Position numbers and translations under genes: made by a program. 32,410 bases of DNA from an uncultured Bacilli bacterium. Its GTDB lineage: Bacteria; Bacillota_I; Bacilli_A; RF39; UBA660. Shown here piece after piece: positions 1-8,766 of the stretch. Within the stretch, counting starts at the first letter, position 1; each line of letters begins with the position of its first letter. The DNA is taken from positions 1 to 32,410 of the forward strand of contig CANRPA010000008.1 in NCBI GenBank assembly GCA_947632395.1, written 5' to 3'. The notes beneath the pieces are model-generated. The model had not been told where the DNA came from and made no database searches. It worked only from the letters and a program-made list of their open reading frames with translations.

Positions 1-1
1 A

Positions 2-958
2 GAAACAAATGATGGAGCATACTGTGAAGTAACTATAGAAAATGGATTACAAGTTTCATGTTATTCAAGTACAGAAAAAGAAAATGCAAAACATTACTTT
101 ACAAAATATGTACAAACTGATTCAGAATCTGGAGAAGGTAATGAGCCAATTGTTCAAGAAAGCCCAAAAGATTGGTTTATATATGATGAAGCAACTGGAA
201 CAATAACAGGTTTTTCAGATACATGGAATAGTTTAGAAGATGAAAATAAATATGATATAGTAATTCCATCAACAACACCAAATGGTAATACAATTGTTGA
301 TATAAGGGCAGGCGCATTTTCATCAAGACCATTGACAAGTGTCACAATCCCAGATAGTGTAATTACTATTGGAGATGGCGCATTTTATCAAAACAATCTA
401 ACAAGTTTAGTTTTAGGAGATAATGTTAAAACAATAGGTGGATCTGCTTTTTTAGGTAATAAACTAGAAAGTTTAGATTTAGGGGAAGGTGTTCAAACGA
501 TAAAATCAGGCGCTTTTTATGGTAATAAATTAGAAAGTGTAAAAATTCCAGATAGTATGATTACAATTGAAGCAGGAGCATTTAATCAAAATAATATAAC
601 AAGTTTAGATTTAGGAAATGGAACTCCAACAATAGCAGCTGCTTTTCATAATAATAAACTTGAATATATTAAAATCCCTAGTGGTGTAACATTATTAGGT
701 GGGGCATTTGCCTATAATAATTTAATTACTATCGAATTAGAACCAAATGTTCAAGCAATTGCAAATGGTGCTTTTTATAAAGGTATTACTTCTAACGATG
801 ATATTTCTAATCTAAATTTAGCCCAAATAATCAATAGGACTGGAAAAAGTTTTGATTGGGATAATGTAATAAATAGTTCGACATCAGGGAGATATACATT
901 TGAAACTGGAATTGTTGAAAACAATTATGGTAATGTAACAGTTACAAATACTAATTAA
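2..958 (+). CDS. 3' part of a secreted/surface leucine-rich repeat (BspA-like, LRR_5 type) protein, truncated by the window start
   Basis: The frame of ORF 332..958 is open back to base 2 (ETNDGAYCEVTIENGLQVSCYSS...). About seven ~22-aa repeats of the form LTSVTIPDSVITIGDGAFYQNN / LESLDLGEGVQTIKSGAFYGNK. Stop TAA at 956-958. Confidence 0.85.
   Translation, partial: ETNDGAYCEVTIENGLQVSCYSSTEKENAKHYFTKYVQTDSESGEGNEPIVQESPKDWFIYDEATGTITGFSDTWNSLEDENKYDIVIPSTTPNGNTIVDIRAGAFSSRPLTSVTIPDSVITIGDGAFYQNNLTSLVLGDNVKTIGGSAFLGNKLESLDLGEGVQTIKSGAFYGNKLESVKIPDSMITIEAGAFNQNNITSLDLGNGTPTIAAAFHNNKLEYIKIPSGVTLLGGAFAYNNLITIELEPNVQAIANGAFYKGITSNDDISNLNLAQIINRTGKSFDWDNVINSSTSGRYTFETGIVENNYGNVTVTNTN
332..787 (+). 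repeat. Tandem ~66-bp (22-aa) LRR units, about 7 copies
   Basis: Units begin at 332, 398, 464, 530 and 596, with recurring L-x-S/Y-[IL]-x-[IL]-x...IxxGAFxxN. Confidence 0.85.
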
Positions 959-972
959 TAAAAAAATAGTAT

Positions 973-1004
973 AACCCCGTTCCTTAAATAGAAACGAGGT
1001 TTTT
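973..1004 (+). terminator. Rho-independent terminator candidate after the LRR gene
   Basis: AACCCCGTT...AACGAGGTT stem with one C.A mismatch, followed by TTTTT. Confidence 0.65.
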
Positions 1005-1152
1005 ATATGAGTAAATTGATATAAAAAAATTGACTCATTTTATGTGTCTATGAATTTGCACTACTATTTTTTTTCATGATATCTATAATTCTTCAAAATA
1101 AAAATATTTACCCATTTGTCAACAGTCTGAATCTAGTTATAACTAGTTTTTC

Positions 1153-1181
1153 TTTACACACTTTTAAAAAATGTGTATAAT
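1153..1181 (+). promoter_or_regulatory. Sigma-A-type promoter of the racemase cassette
   Basis: TTTACA (1153-1158), 17-bp spacer, TATAAT (1176-1181). It overlaps the ORF-track start at 1171, which argues for the ATG at 1216 as the real start. Confidence 0.75.
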
Positions 1182-1215
1182 TAATATGTCAATAACTTTA
1201 GAAAAGAGTGATAAT

Positions 1216-2358
1216 ATGAACGATAGTTATGTAGAAATAGATACAAAGCAAATAGGAAAAAATGTAGAGAATATTATTAAGAAATATGATAACTATAAAT
1301 ATTATATAGGGGTTATTAAAGGAAATGCTTATGGACATGGATTTGGTGTTGTAAAAACTATGGTGGATTCTGGAATAAATTATTTAGCAGTATCTACTTT
1401 AAAAGAAGCAATTGAGGTAAGAAATTTAATTGATATTCCAATATTATGTTTACAACCAATAGATATAGGGGATTTACCTTTAGCTAGTGAAAATAATATA
1501 ACAATAACAGTAAGTAGTTATGAATATTTTAAAAAAATTCCAAAAGAAAAATTAAAGTTAAATATTCATTTAAAACTTGATACAGGTATGAATAGACTTG
1601 GTATAAATAAAAAAAGTGAAGTAGAAGAAATTTATAATGAACTTATAGATAATGAAAATATAAAACTAGAGGGAATATATACTCATCTTGCAACTATTGG
1701 TATAGAAGATAAAAAATGGGATGATCAAGTAAATAAATTCTGCAATTTAACTGATAACATAGATTTAAATAAAATAAAAATAGTTCATTTATTTAGTAGT
1801 AATAGTTTAGTAGTACATCCTAAACTTGAATTTGCAAATGGAGTTAGAATTGGCATAATGATGTATGGAATAGCGTTAAAAGCGCCAAACTATAATGGAA
1901 TTAAAGGTCGTTTAAGAAAAATAAAAAGAGACTATTTAAGAAAAAAGTATAAATTATCACAAATATTGAATGACTATAATATAGATATAAAACCTGCTTT
2001 TCATCTTTATAGTAAAGTAATAGAAATAAAAGATGTAAAACCTAATGAATATATAGGATATGGTTTAAAATATAAAACATCTGAAAAATCTAAGGTAGCA
2101 GTTGTTCCTATTGGGTATGCAGATGGATTATCACTTAAAAATAGTGGAAGAAATGTATTAATTAATGGCGAGCCTTATAAAATCGTAGGTTCAGTTAATA
2201 TGAAAATGTTAACAGTAATTGTAGATGATAAAGTAAAATTAAATGATAAGGTAGAGATAATAGGTGACAATGTAAGATATATATGTGGATATTTAGGAGT
2301 TACTCCTCATAGTTTATTTACAATGGTACCAAAAGAAATACCAAAAATATATAAATAG
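1216..2358 (+). CDS. Alanine racemase family PLP-dependent amino acid racemase
   Basis: GVIKGNAYGHG PLP-lysine motif, LKLDTGMNRLGI, VRIGIMMYG, IGYGLKY, PIGYADG. The ATG at 1216 follows an AAGAGTGATAAT SD-like segment. The ORF-track start (1171) lies inside the promoter. Confidence 0.85.
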   Translation: MNDSYVEIDTKQIGKNVENIIKKYDNYKYYIGVIKGNAYGHGFGVVKTMVDSGINYLAVSTLKEAIEVRNLIDIPILCLQPIDIGDLPLASENNITITVSSYEYFKKIPKEKLKLNIHLKLDTGMNRLGINKKSEVEEIYNELIDNENIKLEGIYTHLATIGIEDKKWDDQVNKFCNLTDNIDLNKIKIVHLFSSNSLVVHPKLEFANGVRIGIMMYGIALKAPNYNGIKGRLRKIKRDYLRKKYKLSQILNDYNIDIKPAFHLYSKVIEIKDVKPNEYIGYGLKYKTSEKSKVAVVPIGYADGLSLKNSGRNVLINGEPYKIVGSVNMKMLTVIVDDKVKLNDKVEIIGDNVRYICGYLGVTPHSLFTMVPKEIPKIYK

Positions 2359-2372
2359 AATTGAGTGATAGT

Positions 2373-3584
2373 ATGGACTTTGAAGTTTTACTACTAGGTA
2401 GTGATATAAATACATATTATATGGCTAGGTGCTTACACGAAGAATATGGTAAAAAGGCTTATGTAATAAGTAAATTTCCTATGATGTTTACAAGCATAAG
2501 TAAAATATTAAATCTAAAGATAGAACCTAAAATACAAGAGAAAGAAACCTTTGTAAAAATATTAAAAAAATTTTACAATGAGCATAAAGATAAAAAAATA
2601 TTATTAGTAGGTACAAATGATAATTATGTTAGATTAATAATAGAAAATCAAGATTATTTGAAAAAGTATTTCTATTTTCCAACTTTTAGTGTAGAGTTAT
2701 TAAATAATATGTTAGTAAAAGAAAAATTTTATAATAATTTTGATGGTCTTGATAAGCCAGAAACATATATTTATAATACTTTAGAAAAATTAGATATGGA
2801 TAAGATAAAAGAGTTAGGATATCCATTAATACTTAAACCTAGTGATGGTATAAAATATCATGAACATGAATTTGATAATCAATATAAAGTATTTAAAATA
2901 AAAGATGAAGAAAATTTAAAAAGTGTTATAAACGATATAAAAAAGTCTGGATATAAAGATAATTTAATAATACAAAAATTTATTAAAGGTGATGATAGTT
3001 ATCTTTTCGATTGTGTAGCATATTTAGATAGGTATGGTAAAGTAAAACTTATGACATTTGCGCAAATCGCACTTCAAGAACATACTAAAACAGGTATTGG
3101 AAATGCGACTGTTGTCGTAAATGGTGTTAGTACACATGGTAGTTTTGAAAAAATAACAAAACAGTTAAAGAAAATAATAGAAAAAGAAAATTACCATGGA
3201 TTTTGTGAATTTGATTTAAAATATGATCCAGATGATAAAAAGTTTAAAGTACTTGAAATAAATCCAAGACAAGCTAGATGTAGTTATTATTTAGCATTTG
3301 CTGGGTTTAATTTGATTAAATATTTGGTAGATGATTTAATTTATAAGAAGGATTTAGAATATCATTTCATAGATAAAAAGGTGTGTTTATCATTTGTACC
3401 TAAAAATATAATAAAAAAATATGTATTTGATAAACAATTAAAACAAGAAATTTTTAAATTATATAAACAAGGAAAAGTTGTTAATCCTTTAAAATATAAA
3501 AAAGATAATTTATTTAAGAGAAAATTATGGTTAATAGTTAGAGATTTTAATTATAATAAAAAATATAAAAATAACAGGTGGTGA
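2373..3584 (+). CDS. ATP-grasp ligase resembling D-aspartate ligase (Asl family)
   Basis: N-terminal VLLLGSDINTYYMARCLHEEYG resembles the start of Enterococcus D-aspartate ligase as remembered. ATP-grasp features YPLILKPSDGIKYHE, IIQKFIKGDD and VLEINPRQARCSYY. Ends in TGA. Confidence 0.75.
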   Translation: MDFEVLLLGSDINTYYMARCLHEEYGKKAYVISKFPMMFTSISKILNLKIEPKIQEKETFVKILKKFYNEHKDKKILLVGTNDNYVRLIIENQDYLKKYFYFPTFSVELLNNMLVKEKFYNNFDGLDKPETYIYNTLEKLDMDKIKELGYPLILKPSDGIKYHEHEFDNQYKVFKIKDEENLKSVINDIKKSGYKDNLIIQKFIKGDDSYLFDCVAYLDRYGKVKLMTFAQIALQEHTKTGIGNATVVVNGVSTHGSFEKITKQLKKIIEKENYHGFCEFDLKYDPDDKKFKVLEINPRQARCSYYLAFAGFNLIKYLVDDLIYKKDLEYHFIDKKVCLSFVPKNIIKKYVFDKQLKQEIFKLYKQGKVVNPLKYKKDNLFKRKLWLIVRDFNYNKKYKNNRW

Positions 3585-3588
3585 AATT

Positions 3589-5418
3589 ATGTGTGGATTT
3601 ACAGGGTATATAAGTAAAAAGAAAAATAAAGAAAAAATTGTAAAAGAGATGAACAAACTGATACAACACCGTGGTCCTGATGATGAAAATTATTACATAG
3701 ATGAAGACATTGCTATGGCATTTAGAAGACTTAGTATAATAGATTTAAAAAATGGTAGACAGCCAATGATGAATGAAGATGAGTCTATGATAATAACTTT
3801 TAATGGTGAAATATATAACTTTCAAGAGTTAAAAAAAGACTTAATAAAAAAAGGTCATAAATTTAAAAATAATGCTGATACTGAAGTAATAATTCATGGA
3901 TATGAAGAGTATGGTGAAAATATACTAAATAAATTAAGGGGAATGTTTGCATTTGTAATATGGGATAAAAATAAAAAAGAATTGTTCGGTGCAAGAGATT
4001 ACTTTGGAATTAAACCATTCTATTATTATAAAAATAATGATACATTTATGTATGCATCAGAAATAAAGAGTTTTATTCCTAATCCAGAATTTAAAAAAGA
4101 GATGAACAAAGAAGCCCTTAAAACATATTTGACATTTCAATATTCTGCTTTAGACGAAACATTTTTTAAAGGTGTATATAGATTAAAACCAGGTCACTAT
4201 TTAAAATATAAAAATGGAAAACTTGAAATTAAATCATATTTTGATTATACATATGAAGAAGAAATGATGGAACTTGAAAAAATTGTAAATGATATAAATG
4301 AGGAGGTTAAATCTTCAGTAGAATATCATAAAATTAGTGATGTTAAAGTAGGTGCTTTTTTATCAAGTGGTGTAGATTCAAGTTATATAGTATCTCTTCT
4401 TAAACCAGATACAACTTATTCAGTTGGTTTTGATTTTGATGGATTTAATGAAACAACAGATGCTAAGGAATTATCGGATATATTAAAAATAAAAAATAAA
4501 AGTAAGATTATAAATGACAAAGAATTTTTTGAAGGAGTAAAAAAGGTTCAATATTATTCAGATGAACCACATGCTAATCTTTCTGCTGTTCCACTATATT
4601 ATTTATCCGCACTTGCAAGAAAAGATGTAAAAGTAGTATTAAGTGGAGAGGGTGCTGATGAACTATATGGTGGATATTTACCATATAAACAATCAAATAT
4701 ATTATTAAAATATAGAAAATTACCAAAAGGCTTAAGAAAAACTTTAAAAAATATAGCTAACCATTTACCTAATATTAAAGGAAAACAATTTTTAATAAGA
4801 GGTGGATCAGGTATAGAAGATTATTATATAGGTCAAGCATTCATATTTGATGATAATTCTGCTAATGACATACTTAAAGATGAATATAAGACAAATATAA
4901 AATTTAAAGATTTAACTAAACCATATTTTGATAAAGTTAAAGATAAAGATGATGTAGTAAAAATGCAATATTTAGATATGAATATGTGGCTTCCAAATGA
5001 TATATTACTTAAGGCAGATAAAATGACTATGGCAAATAGTTTGGAACTTAGAGTACCTTTTTTAGATAAAAAAGTTTTTGAGGCTAGTTTAAATATACCA
5101 ACTAAGTACAAAATAACTGATGAAACTACTAAATATGCACTTAGAAAAGCAAGTTTAAAAGCTGTACCAATAGAGTGGGCAAAAAGAAAGAAAAAAGGAT
5201 TTCCAGTACCATTTAGAGAATGGTTAAAAGAGGAAAAATATTATAAAGAAATAAAAGAAGTATTTGAAAGTGATTATGCTGCTAAATTCTTTAATACAGA
5301 AAAAATAGTTAAATTATTAGATGAACATTATAATGGTATTAAGAATACTTGTAGAAAGGTATATACTATATATTGCTTTCTAATATGGTATAAAATATAT
5401 TTTATCGATATGAAATAA
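3589..5418 (+). CDS. Glutamine-hydrolysing asparagine synthase (AsnB/AsnH family)
   Basis: MCGFTGYI with catalytic Cys2, QHRGPDDE, FNGEIYNF, FLSSGVDSSY PP-loop, SGEGADELYGGY, RVPFLDKK. Confidence 0.92.
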   Translation: MCGFTGYISKKKNKEKIVKEMNKLIQHRGPDDENYYIDEDIAMAFRRLSIIDLKNGRQPMMNEDESMIITFNGEIYNFQELKKDLIKKGHKFKNNADTEVIIHGYEEYGENILNKLRGMFAFVIWDKNKKELFGARDYFGIKPFYYYKNNDTFMYASEIKSFIPNPEFKKEMNKEALKTYLTFQYSALDETFFKGVYRLKPGHYLKYKNGKLEIKSYFDYTYEEEMMELEKIVNDINEEVKSSVEYHKISDVKVGAFLSSGVDSSYIVSLLKPDTTYSVGFDFDGFNETTDAKELSDILKIKNKSKIINDKEFFEGVKKVQYYSDEPHANLSAVPLYYLSALARKDVKVVLSGEGADELYGGYLPYKQSNILLKYRKLPKGLRKTLKNIANHLPNIKGKQFLIRGGSGIEDYYIGQAFIFDDNSANDILKDEYKTNIKFKDLTKPYFDKVKDKDDVVKMQYLDMNMWLPNDILLKADKMTMANSLELRVPFLDKKVFEASLNIPTKYKITDETTKYALRKASLKAVPIEWAKRKKKGFPVPFREWLKEEKYYKEIKEVFESDYAAKFFNTEKIVKLLDEHYNGIKNTCRKVYTIYCFLIWYKIYFIDMK

Positions 5419-5425
5419 GAAAACA

Positions 5426-5453
5426 AAAATGACTCATAAAAGGGTCATTTTTA
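5426..5453 (+). terminator. Rho-independent terminator after the asparagine synthase gene
   Basis: AAATGACTC-ATAAAA-GGGTCATTTTT stem-loop with a T tract. Confidence 0.75.
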
Positions 5454-5532
5454 TTGCATTTTTTAATTCATTAAATATTTTATGTATATTTATGTTTTTC
5501 AATTGTATTTTTTAATTTATTTTTAAAATTTA

Positions 5533-5561
5533 TTGACATAATAAATAATATATGATAACAT
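5533..5561 (+). promoter_or_regulatory. Promoter for secE-nusG
   Basis: TTGACA (5533-5538), 17-bp spacer, TAACAT (5556-5561). Confidence 0.6.
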
Positions 5562-5627
5562 TTACTTAGACACGAAAGAGTGTTTTTATTTTAGGAAAAA
5601 ACATAAAATTAAGAGGTGGTGCTTTTC

Positions 5628-5807
5628 ATGAAAAAATTAGCAAGATTTTTTGCAAATGTTAAAAAAGAAATGAAAAAAGTTAGATGGCCTAAAAAAGGAG
5701 AAATGATTAAATTTTCAACTGCTACTATAGCAATCGTTTGTTTCCTTATGGTATTTTTTACTTTAGCAGATGTAGTAATTGTTGCAATAGAGAAGGTGTT
5801 TAGTTAA
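5628..5807 (+). CDS. secE: Preprotein translocase subunit SecE
   Basis: Short single-TM protein with VKKEMKKVRWPKKGEM, directly upstream of nusG. AAGAGGTGG SD before the ATG at 5628. Confidence 0.92.
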   Translation: MKKLARFFANVKKEMKKVRWPKKGEMIKFSTATIAIVCFLMVFFTLADVVIVAIEKVFS

Positions 5808-6343
5808 TGGAAAAAGAATGGTATGTAGTTAATACTTATTCGGGACACGAGAATAAGGTAAAAGAAAAATTAGAAATGCGTGCTAGTTCCATGGGAATGG
5901 AAGATTATATATTTCGTGTAGTTGTACCATCCCAAAAGGAAATATCAACTAATAAAAAAGGTGAGGAGACAGAAAAAGATGTTAAAATGTTTCCTGGCTA
6001 CATATTAGTTGAAATGATTATGACTGATGAAGCATGGTTTGTTGTTCGTAATACACCAGGTGTTACTGGATTTATAGGATCAAGTGGTAAGGGAGCAAAA
6101 CCATTCCCACTTACTAAGTCTGAGGTAGATAAAATACTTGGAAGTATGGGAATGAGTAGAATAGATGTAGTTAATGAAATAAAAGAAGGGGATTCAGTTA
6201 AAGTAATTACTGGAGCATTTGCTAATATGTATGGTAAGGTTAAACTTGTAGATATGGTTAATCAAAAAATAGAAGTTGCCCTAGATTTATTTGGTCAAGA
6301 AACTATAGTAGAAGTAGGATTTACAGAAATAGAAAAAGCGTAA
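5807..6343 (+). CDS. nusG: Transcription termination/antitermination factor NusG
   Basis: EWYVVNTYSGHENKVKEKLE, FPGYILVEM, VRNTPGVTGFIGS, KOW domain. Overlaps the secE stop. Confidence 0.97.
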   Translation: MEKEWYVVNTYSGHENKVKEKLEMRASSMGMEDYIFRVVVPSQKEISTNKKGEETEKDVKMFPGYILVEMIMTDEAWFVVRNTPGVTGFIGSSGKGAKPFPLTKSEVDKILGSMGMSRIDVVNEIKEGDSVKVITGAFANMYGKVKLVDMVNQKIEVALDLFGQETIVEVGFTEIEKA

Positions 6344-6350
6344 AAAATTA

Positions 6351-6379
6351 TAGACAAACAAAAAAAAATATGTTATTAT
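6351..6379 (+). promoter_or_regulatory. Promoter for the rplK-rplA operon
   Basis: TAGACA (6351-6356), 17-bp spacer, extended -10 TGTTATTAT (6371-6379). Confidence 0.65.
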
Positions 6380-6410
6380 TAAATGGCTATATTGATTTTA
6401 ATATAGATTT

Positions 6411-6460
6411 TGTGGGAGCGATGTCAAGATTATTCTTGAAAGCGGAGCATTTGTACCACA
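6411..6460 (+). promoter_or_regulatory. Probable ribosomal protein L1-binding autoregulatory leader (23S rRNA mimic)
   Basis: TGTGGGAGCGATG...CAAGATTATTCTTG...GCGGAGCATTTGTACCACA, closed by TGTGG/CCACA. It shares GTGGGAG, GGAGC and TTGnnnTACCAC-like segments with the 23S L1-stalk region, and lies in the 5' leader of rplK-rplA. Confidence 0.7.
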
Positions 6461-6501
6461 TTAAAATTACGAAAAGCTAAAAATTATAGGAGGTGTTTTT
6501 C

Positions 6502-6927
6502 GTGGCACAATTAGTTAAAGAAATTAAATTACAAATTCCAGCAGGAAAAGCAACACCAGCTCCTCCAGTAGGAACTGTACTTGGTCCAGCAGGAATTAAT
6601 TTACAAGAATTCTGTACAAAATATAATGATGCAACTAAAGATAAAATAGGTGATATATTACCAGTAGTTATTTCTATATATGAAGATAGAAGTTTCGATT
6701 TTGTAATTAAAACTCCACCTACAGCATTCTTAATAAAGAAAATCTGTAATGTAAAAAAAGGTTCAAGCAAAGGCTCTAACGAAAGCGTTGGAACTATGTC
6801 TCAAGCACAACTTAGACAAATTGCTGAAATTAAATTACCAGATTTAAACTGCTATACAGTAGAAGAAGCCATGAAAATTGTTGCAGGCACTGCAAGAAAC
6901 ATGGGAGTTAAAGTAGAAGAAAACTAA
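6502..6927 (+). CDS. rplK: 50S ribosomal protein L11
   Basis: KEIKLQIPAGKATPAPPVGTVLGPAGINLQEF, GTARNMGV. GTG start at 6502 after an AGGAGGTG SD. Confidence 0.97.
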   Translation: MAQLVKEIKLQIPAGKATPAPPVGTVLGPAGINLQEFCTKYNDATKDKIGDILPVVISIYEDRSFDFVIKTPPTAFLIKKICNVKKGSSKGSNESVGTMSQAQLRQIAEIKLPDLNCYTVEEAMKIVAGTARNMGVKVEEN

Positions 6928-6995
6928 AATACGATTTGAAATAGGAATTCCGCTTTTCCAAAACTTATTGTATAAAAAATATTATGGAGGTTAAT

Positions 6996-7691
6996 ATGAA
7001 AAGAGGAAAGAAATATTTAGAAGCTGCTAGTAAAATAGAAAAGACTAAAGCTTATTCATTAGAGGAAGCAGTTAAATTAATAAAAGAATTTAAGATAGCT
7101 AAATTTGATGAATCTATAGAATTAGTTTTAAGACTAAATCTAGATACTAAAAAAGCAGATCAACAATTAAGAGGAGCTACAGTGCTTCCAAATGGTATTG
7201 GTAAGACTAAAAAAGTTTTAGTAATTGCTCGTGGAGCTAAAGCAACAGAAGCAAAAGAAGCTGGAGCTGACTATGTTGGAGATGTTGATATGATAGACAA
7301 AATAGCTAATGAAAATTGGTTTGATTTTGATACTATGATAGCTACTCCAGATATGATGCCTGCTTTAGGTAAAATTGGTCGTGTTTTAGGACCTAAAGGT
7401 TTAATGCCAAATCCTAAAACTGGTACAGTTACAATGGATGTTGCTAAAGCTGTTAGTGATGTTAAAAAAGGACGTGTTGAATATAGAACAGATTCTTTTG
7501 GAAATGTTGCTATAATAGTTGGTAAGTCATCATTTGATGCTGATAAATTAGTAGAAAATATAAACTCTTTTGTATCACTTATTAATAAAACTAAACCTAG
7601 TACAGTTAAAGGTAAATATATATTAAATATGTCTATCTCAAGTACTATGGGACCTGGTATTAAAGTAGATACAACAAATTTTGAAATTTAA
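6996..7691 (+). CDS. rplA: 50S ribosomal protein L1
   Basis: [51 protein letters not shown] at 6996 after a TATGGAGG SD. Confidence 0.97.
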   Translation: MKRGKKYLEAASKIEKTKAYSLEEAVKLIKEFKIAKFDESIELVLRLNLDTKKADQQLRGATVLPNGIGKTKKVLVIARGAKATEAKEAGADYVGDVDMIDKIANENWFDFDTMIATPDMMPALGKIGRVLGPKGLMPNPKTGTVTMDVAKAVSDVKKGRVEYRTDSFGNVAIIVGKSSFDADKLVENINSFVSLINKTKPSTVKGKYILNMSISSTMGPGIKVDTTNFEI

Positions 7692-7694
7692 TTG

Positions 7695-7723
7695 TTTACA
7701 AAATAATAATGATATGTTATAAT
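7695..7723 (+). promoter_or_regulatory. Promoter for rplJ-rplL
   Basis: TTTACA (7695-7700), 17-bp spacer, TATAAT (7718-7723). Confidence 0.75.
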
Positions 7724-7728
7724 AAAAT

Positions 7729-7803
7729 CTAGTTGGAAGGAAAGTACCAAAGACAGTAGGGGAGAAATCTTAATTACCTACCGAGGAACTTAAATATAGG
7801 TTC
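7729..7803 (+). ncRNA. Ribosomal protein L10 leader
   Basis: TACCAAAGACAGTAGGGG...AATTACCTACCGAGGAACTT core of the L10 leader family, directly upstream of rplJ. Confidence 0.9.
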
Positions 7804-7834
7804 AATGTCTCTATGGTATTATAGGGACATTTTT
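7804..7834 (+). terminator. Attenuator-like hairpin between the L10 leader and rplJ
   Basis: AATGTCTCTA / TAGGGACATT 10-bp stem (one G-U pair) followed by TTTTT. Confidence 0.65.
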
Positions 7835-7863
7835 GATAAGGTACAAAGATTAGGAGGTGTTTT

Positions 7864-8355
7864 ATGGCAAATCCAAAAATATTAGAGGGTAAACAACAAG
7901 TTATCGATGAAATAACTAAAAATGTAAAAGAATCTAGTTCATTTATATTTCTTGAAAATAACGGATTAACTGTTCAAGAAACAATGGAATTAAGAAGAAA
8001 ATTAAAAGAATCTGATTCAGAACTTAAAATTTATAAGAATACTTTAGTAGCACGTGCTCTTAAAGAATTAAATATAGATGTTGAATCAGAACTAAATGGT
8101 CCAAAAGTTGTTGCTTTTGGTAAAGATATCATTGAACCAATTAAGGTTGTTAATGAATTTGCAAAAACTCATGATAAGCTAGTAATGAAAATTGGTATCG
8201 TAGATGGTAAAGTTACAGAACTTGATGAACTTAAGAAACTTGCAACTATTCCATCAAGAGAAGGTTTACTTACAATGTTTGCAAGTGGATTACTTGCTAT
8301 TCCAAAAGACTTTGCAATATGCTTAGATTTACATAGTAAAAATTTAGAAAATTAA
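7864..8355 (+). CDS. rplJ: 50S ribosomal protein L10
   Basis: NNGLTVQETMELRRKLKES, LKIYKNTLVARAL. Downstream of the L10 leader and upstream of rplL. Confidence 0.95.
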   Translation: MANPKILEGKQQVIDEITKNVKESSSFIFLENNGLTVQETMELRRKLKESDSELKIYKNTLVARALKELNIDVESELNGPKVVAFGKDIIEPIKVVNEFAKTHDKLVMKIGIVDGKVTELDELKKLATIPSREGLLTMFASGLLAIPKDFAICLDLHSKNLEN

Positions 8356-8377
8356 AAATATAAAGGAGGATATGTTT

Positions 8378-8749
8378 ATGGCAAAAATAAGCGCAAAAGA
8401 AATTATTGATTCACTAAAAGAAATGACTCTTTTAGAAATTAAAGAAGTAGTAGATTTAATGAAAGAAGAATTTGGTGTTGATCCATCTGCAGTAGCAGTT
8501 GCTGCTGCACCAGCAGTATCAGCTGCTGCTAATGAAGGACCAAGTGCTGTTGATGTAGTACTTGCTAGTGCTGGAGCTAACAAAATAGCTGTTATCAAAA
8601 TAATTAAAGAAATAACTGGATTAGGTTTAGGAGAAGCTAAAGCTATCGCTGATAACGGTGGAGTTATTAAAGAAAAAGTTGCTATGGCTGAAGCTGATGA
8701 AATGAAAGCTAAATTCGAAGAAGCTGGCGCTACAATTGAACTTAAATAA
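8378..8749 (+). CDS. rplL: 50S ribosomal protein L7/L12
   Basis: ISAKEIIDSLKEMTLLEIKEVVDLMKEEFGV, Ala-rich hinge, NKIAVIKIIKEITGLGLGEAKAI. AAGGAGG SD is 8 nt before the ATG at 8378. Confidence 0.97.
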   Translation: MAKISAKEIIDSLKEMTLLEIKEVVDLMKEEFGVDPSAVAVAAAPAVSAAANEGPSAVDVVLASAGANKIAVIKIIKEITGLGLGEAKAIADNGGVIKEKVAMAEADEMKAKFEEAGATIELK

Positions 8750-8766
8750 TAATGAATAATGGTTTT

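Noticed and set aside
4833-5111. Minus-strand ORF opposite the asparagine synthase gene (also 154-345, 6477-6770, 8344-8598, 16913-17131, 20204-20704, 21356-21592)
   Set aside because: Each lies antisense to a confidently identified conserved gene and has no recognisable domain.
5570-5583. ACAC/GTGT mini-hairpin before secE as an attenuator
   Set aside because: Only a 4-bp stem; too weak to support.
6360-6368. Poly-A tract in the rplK promoter spacer as a phase-variation switch
   Set aside because: Only 9 A's in a generally A-rich genome upstream of essential ribosomal genes; no supporting evidence.
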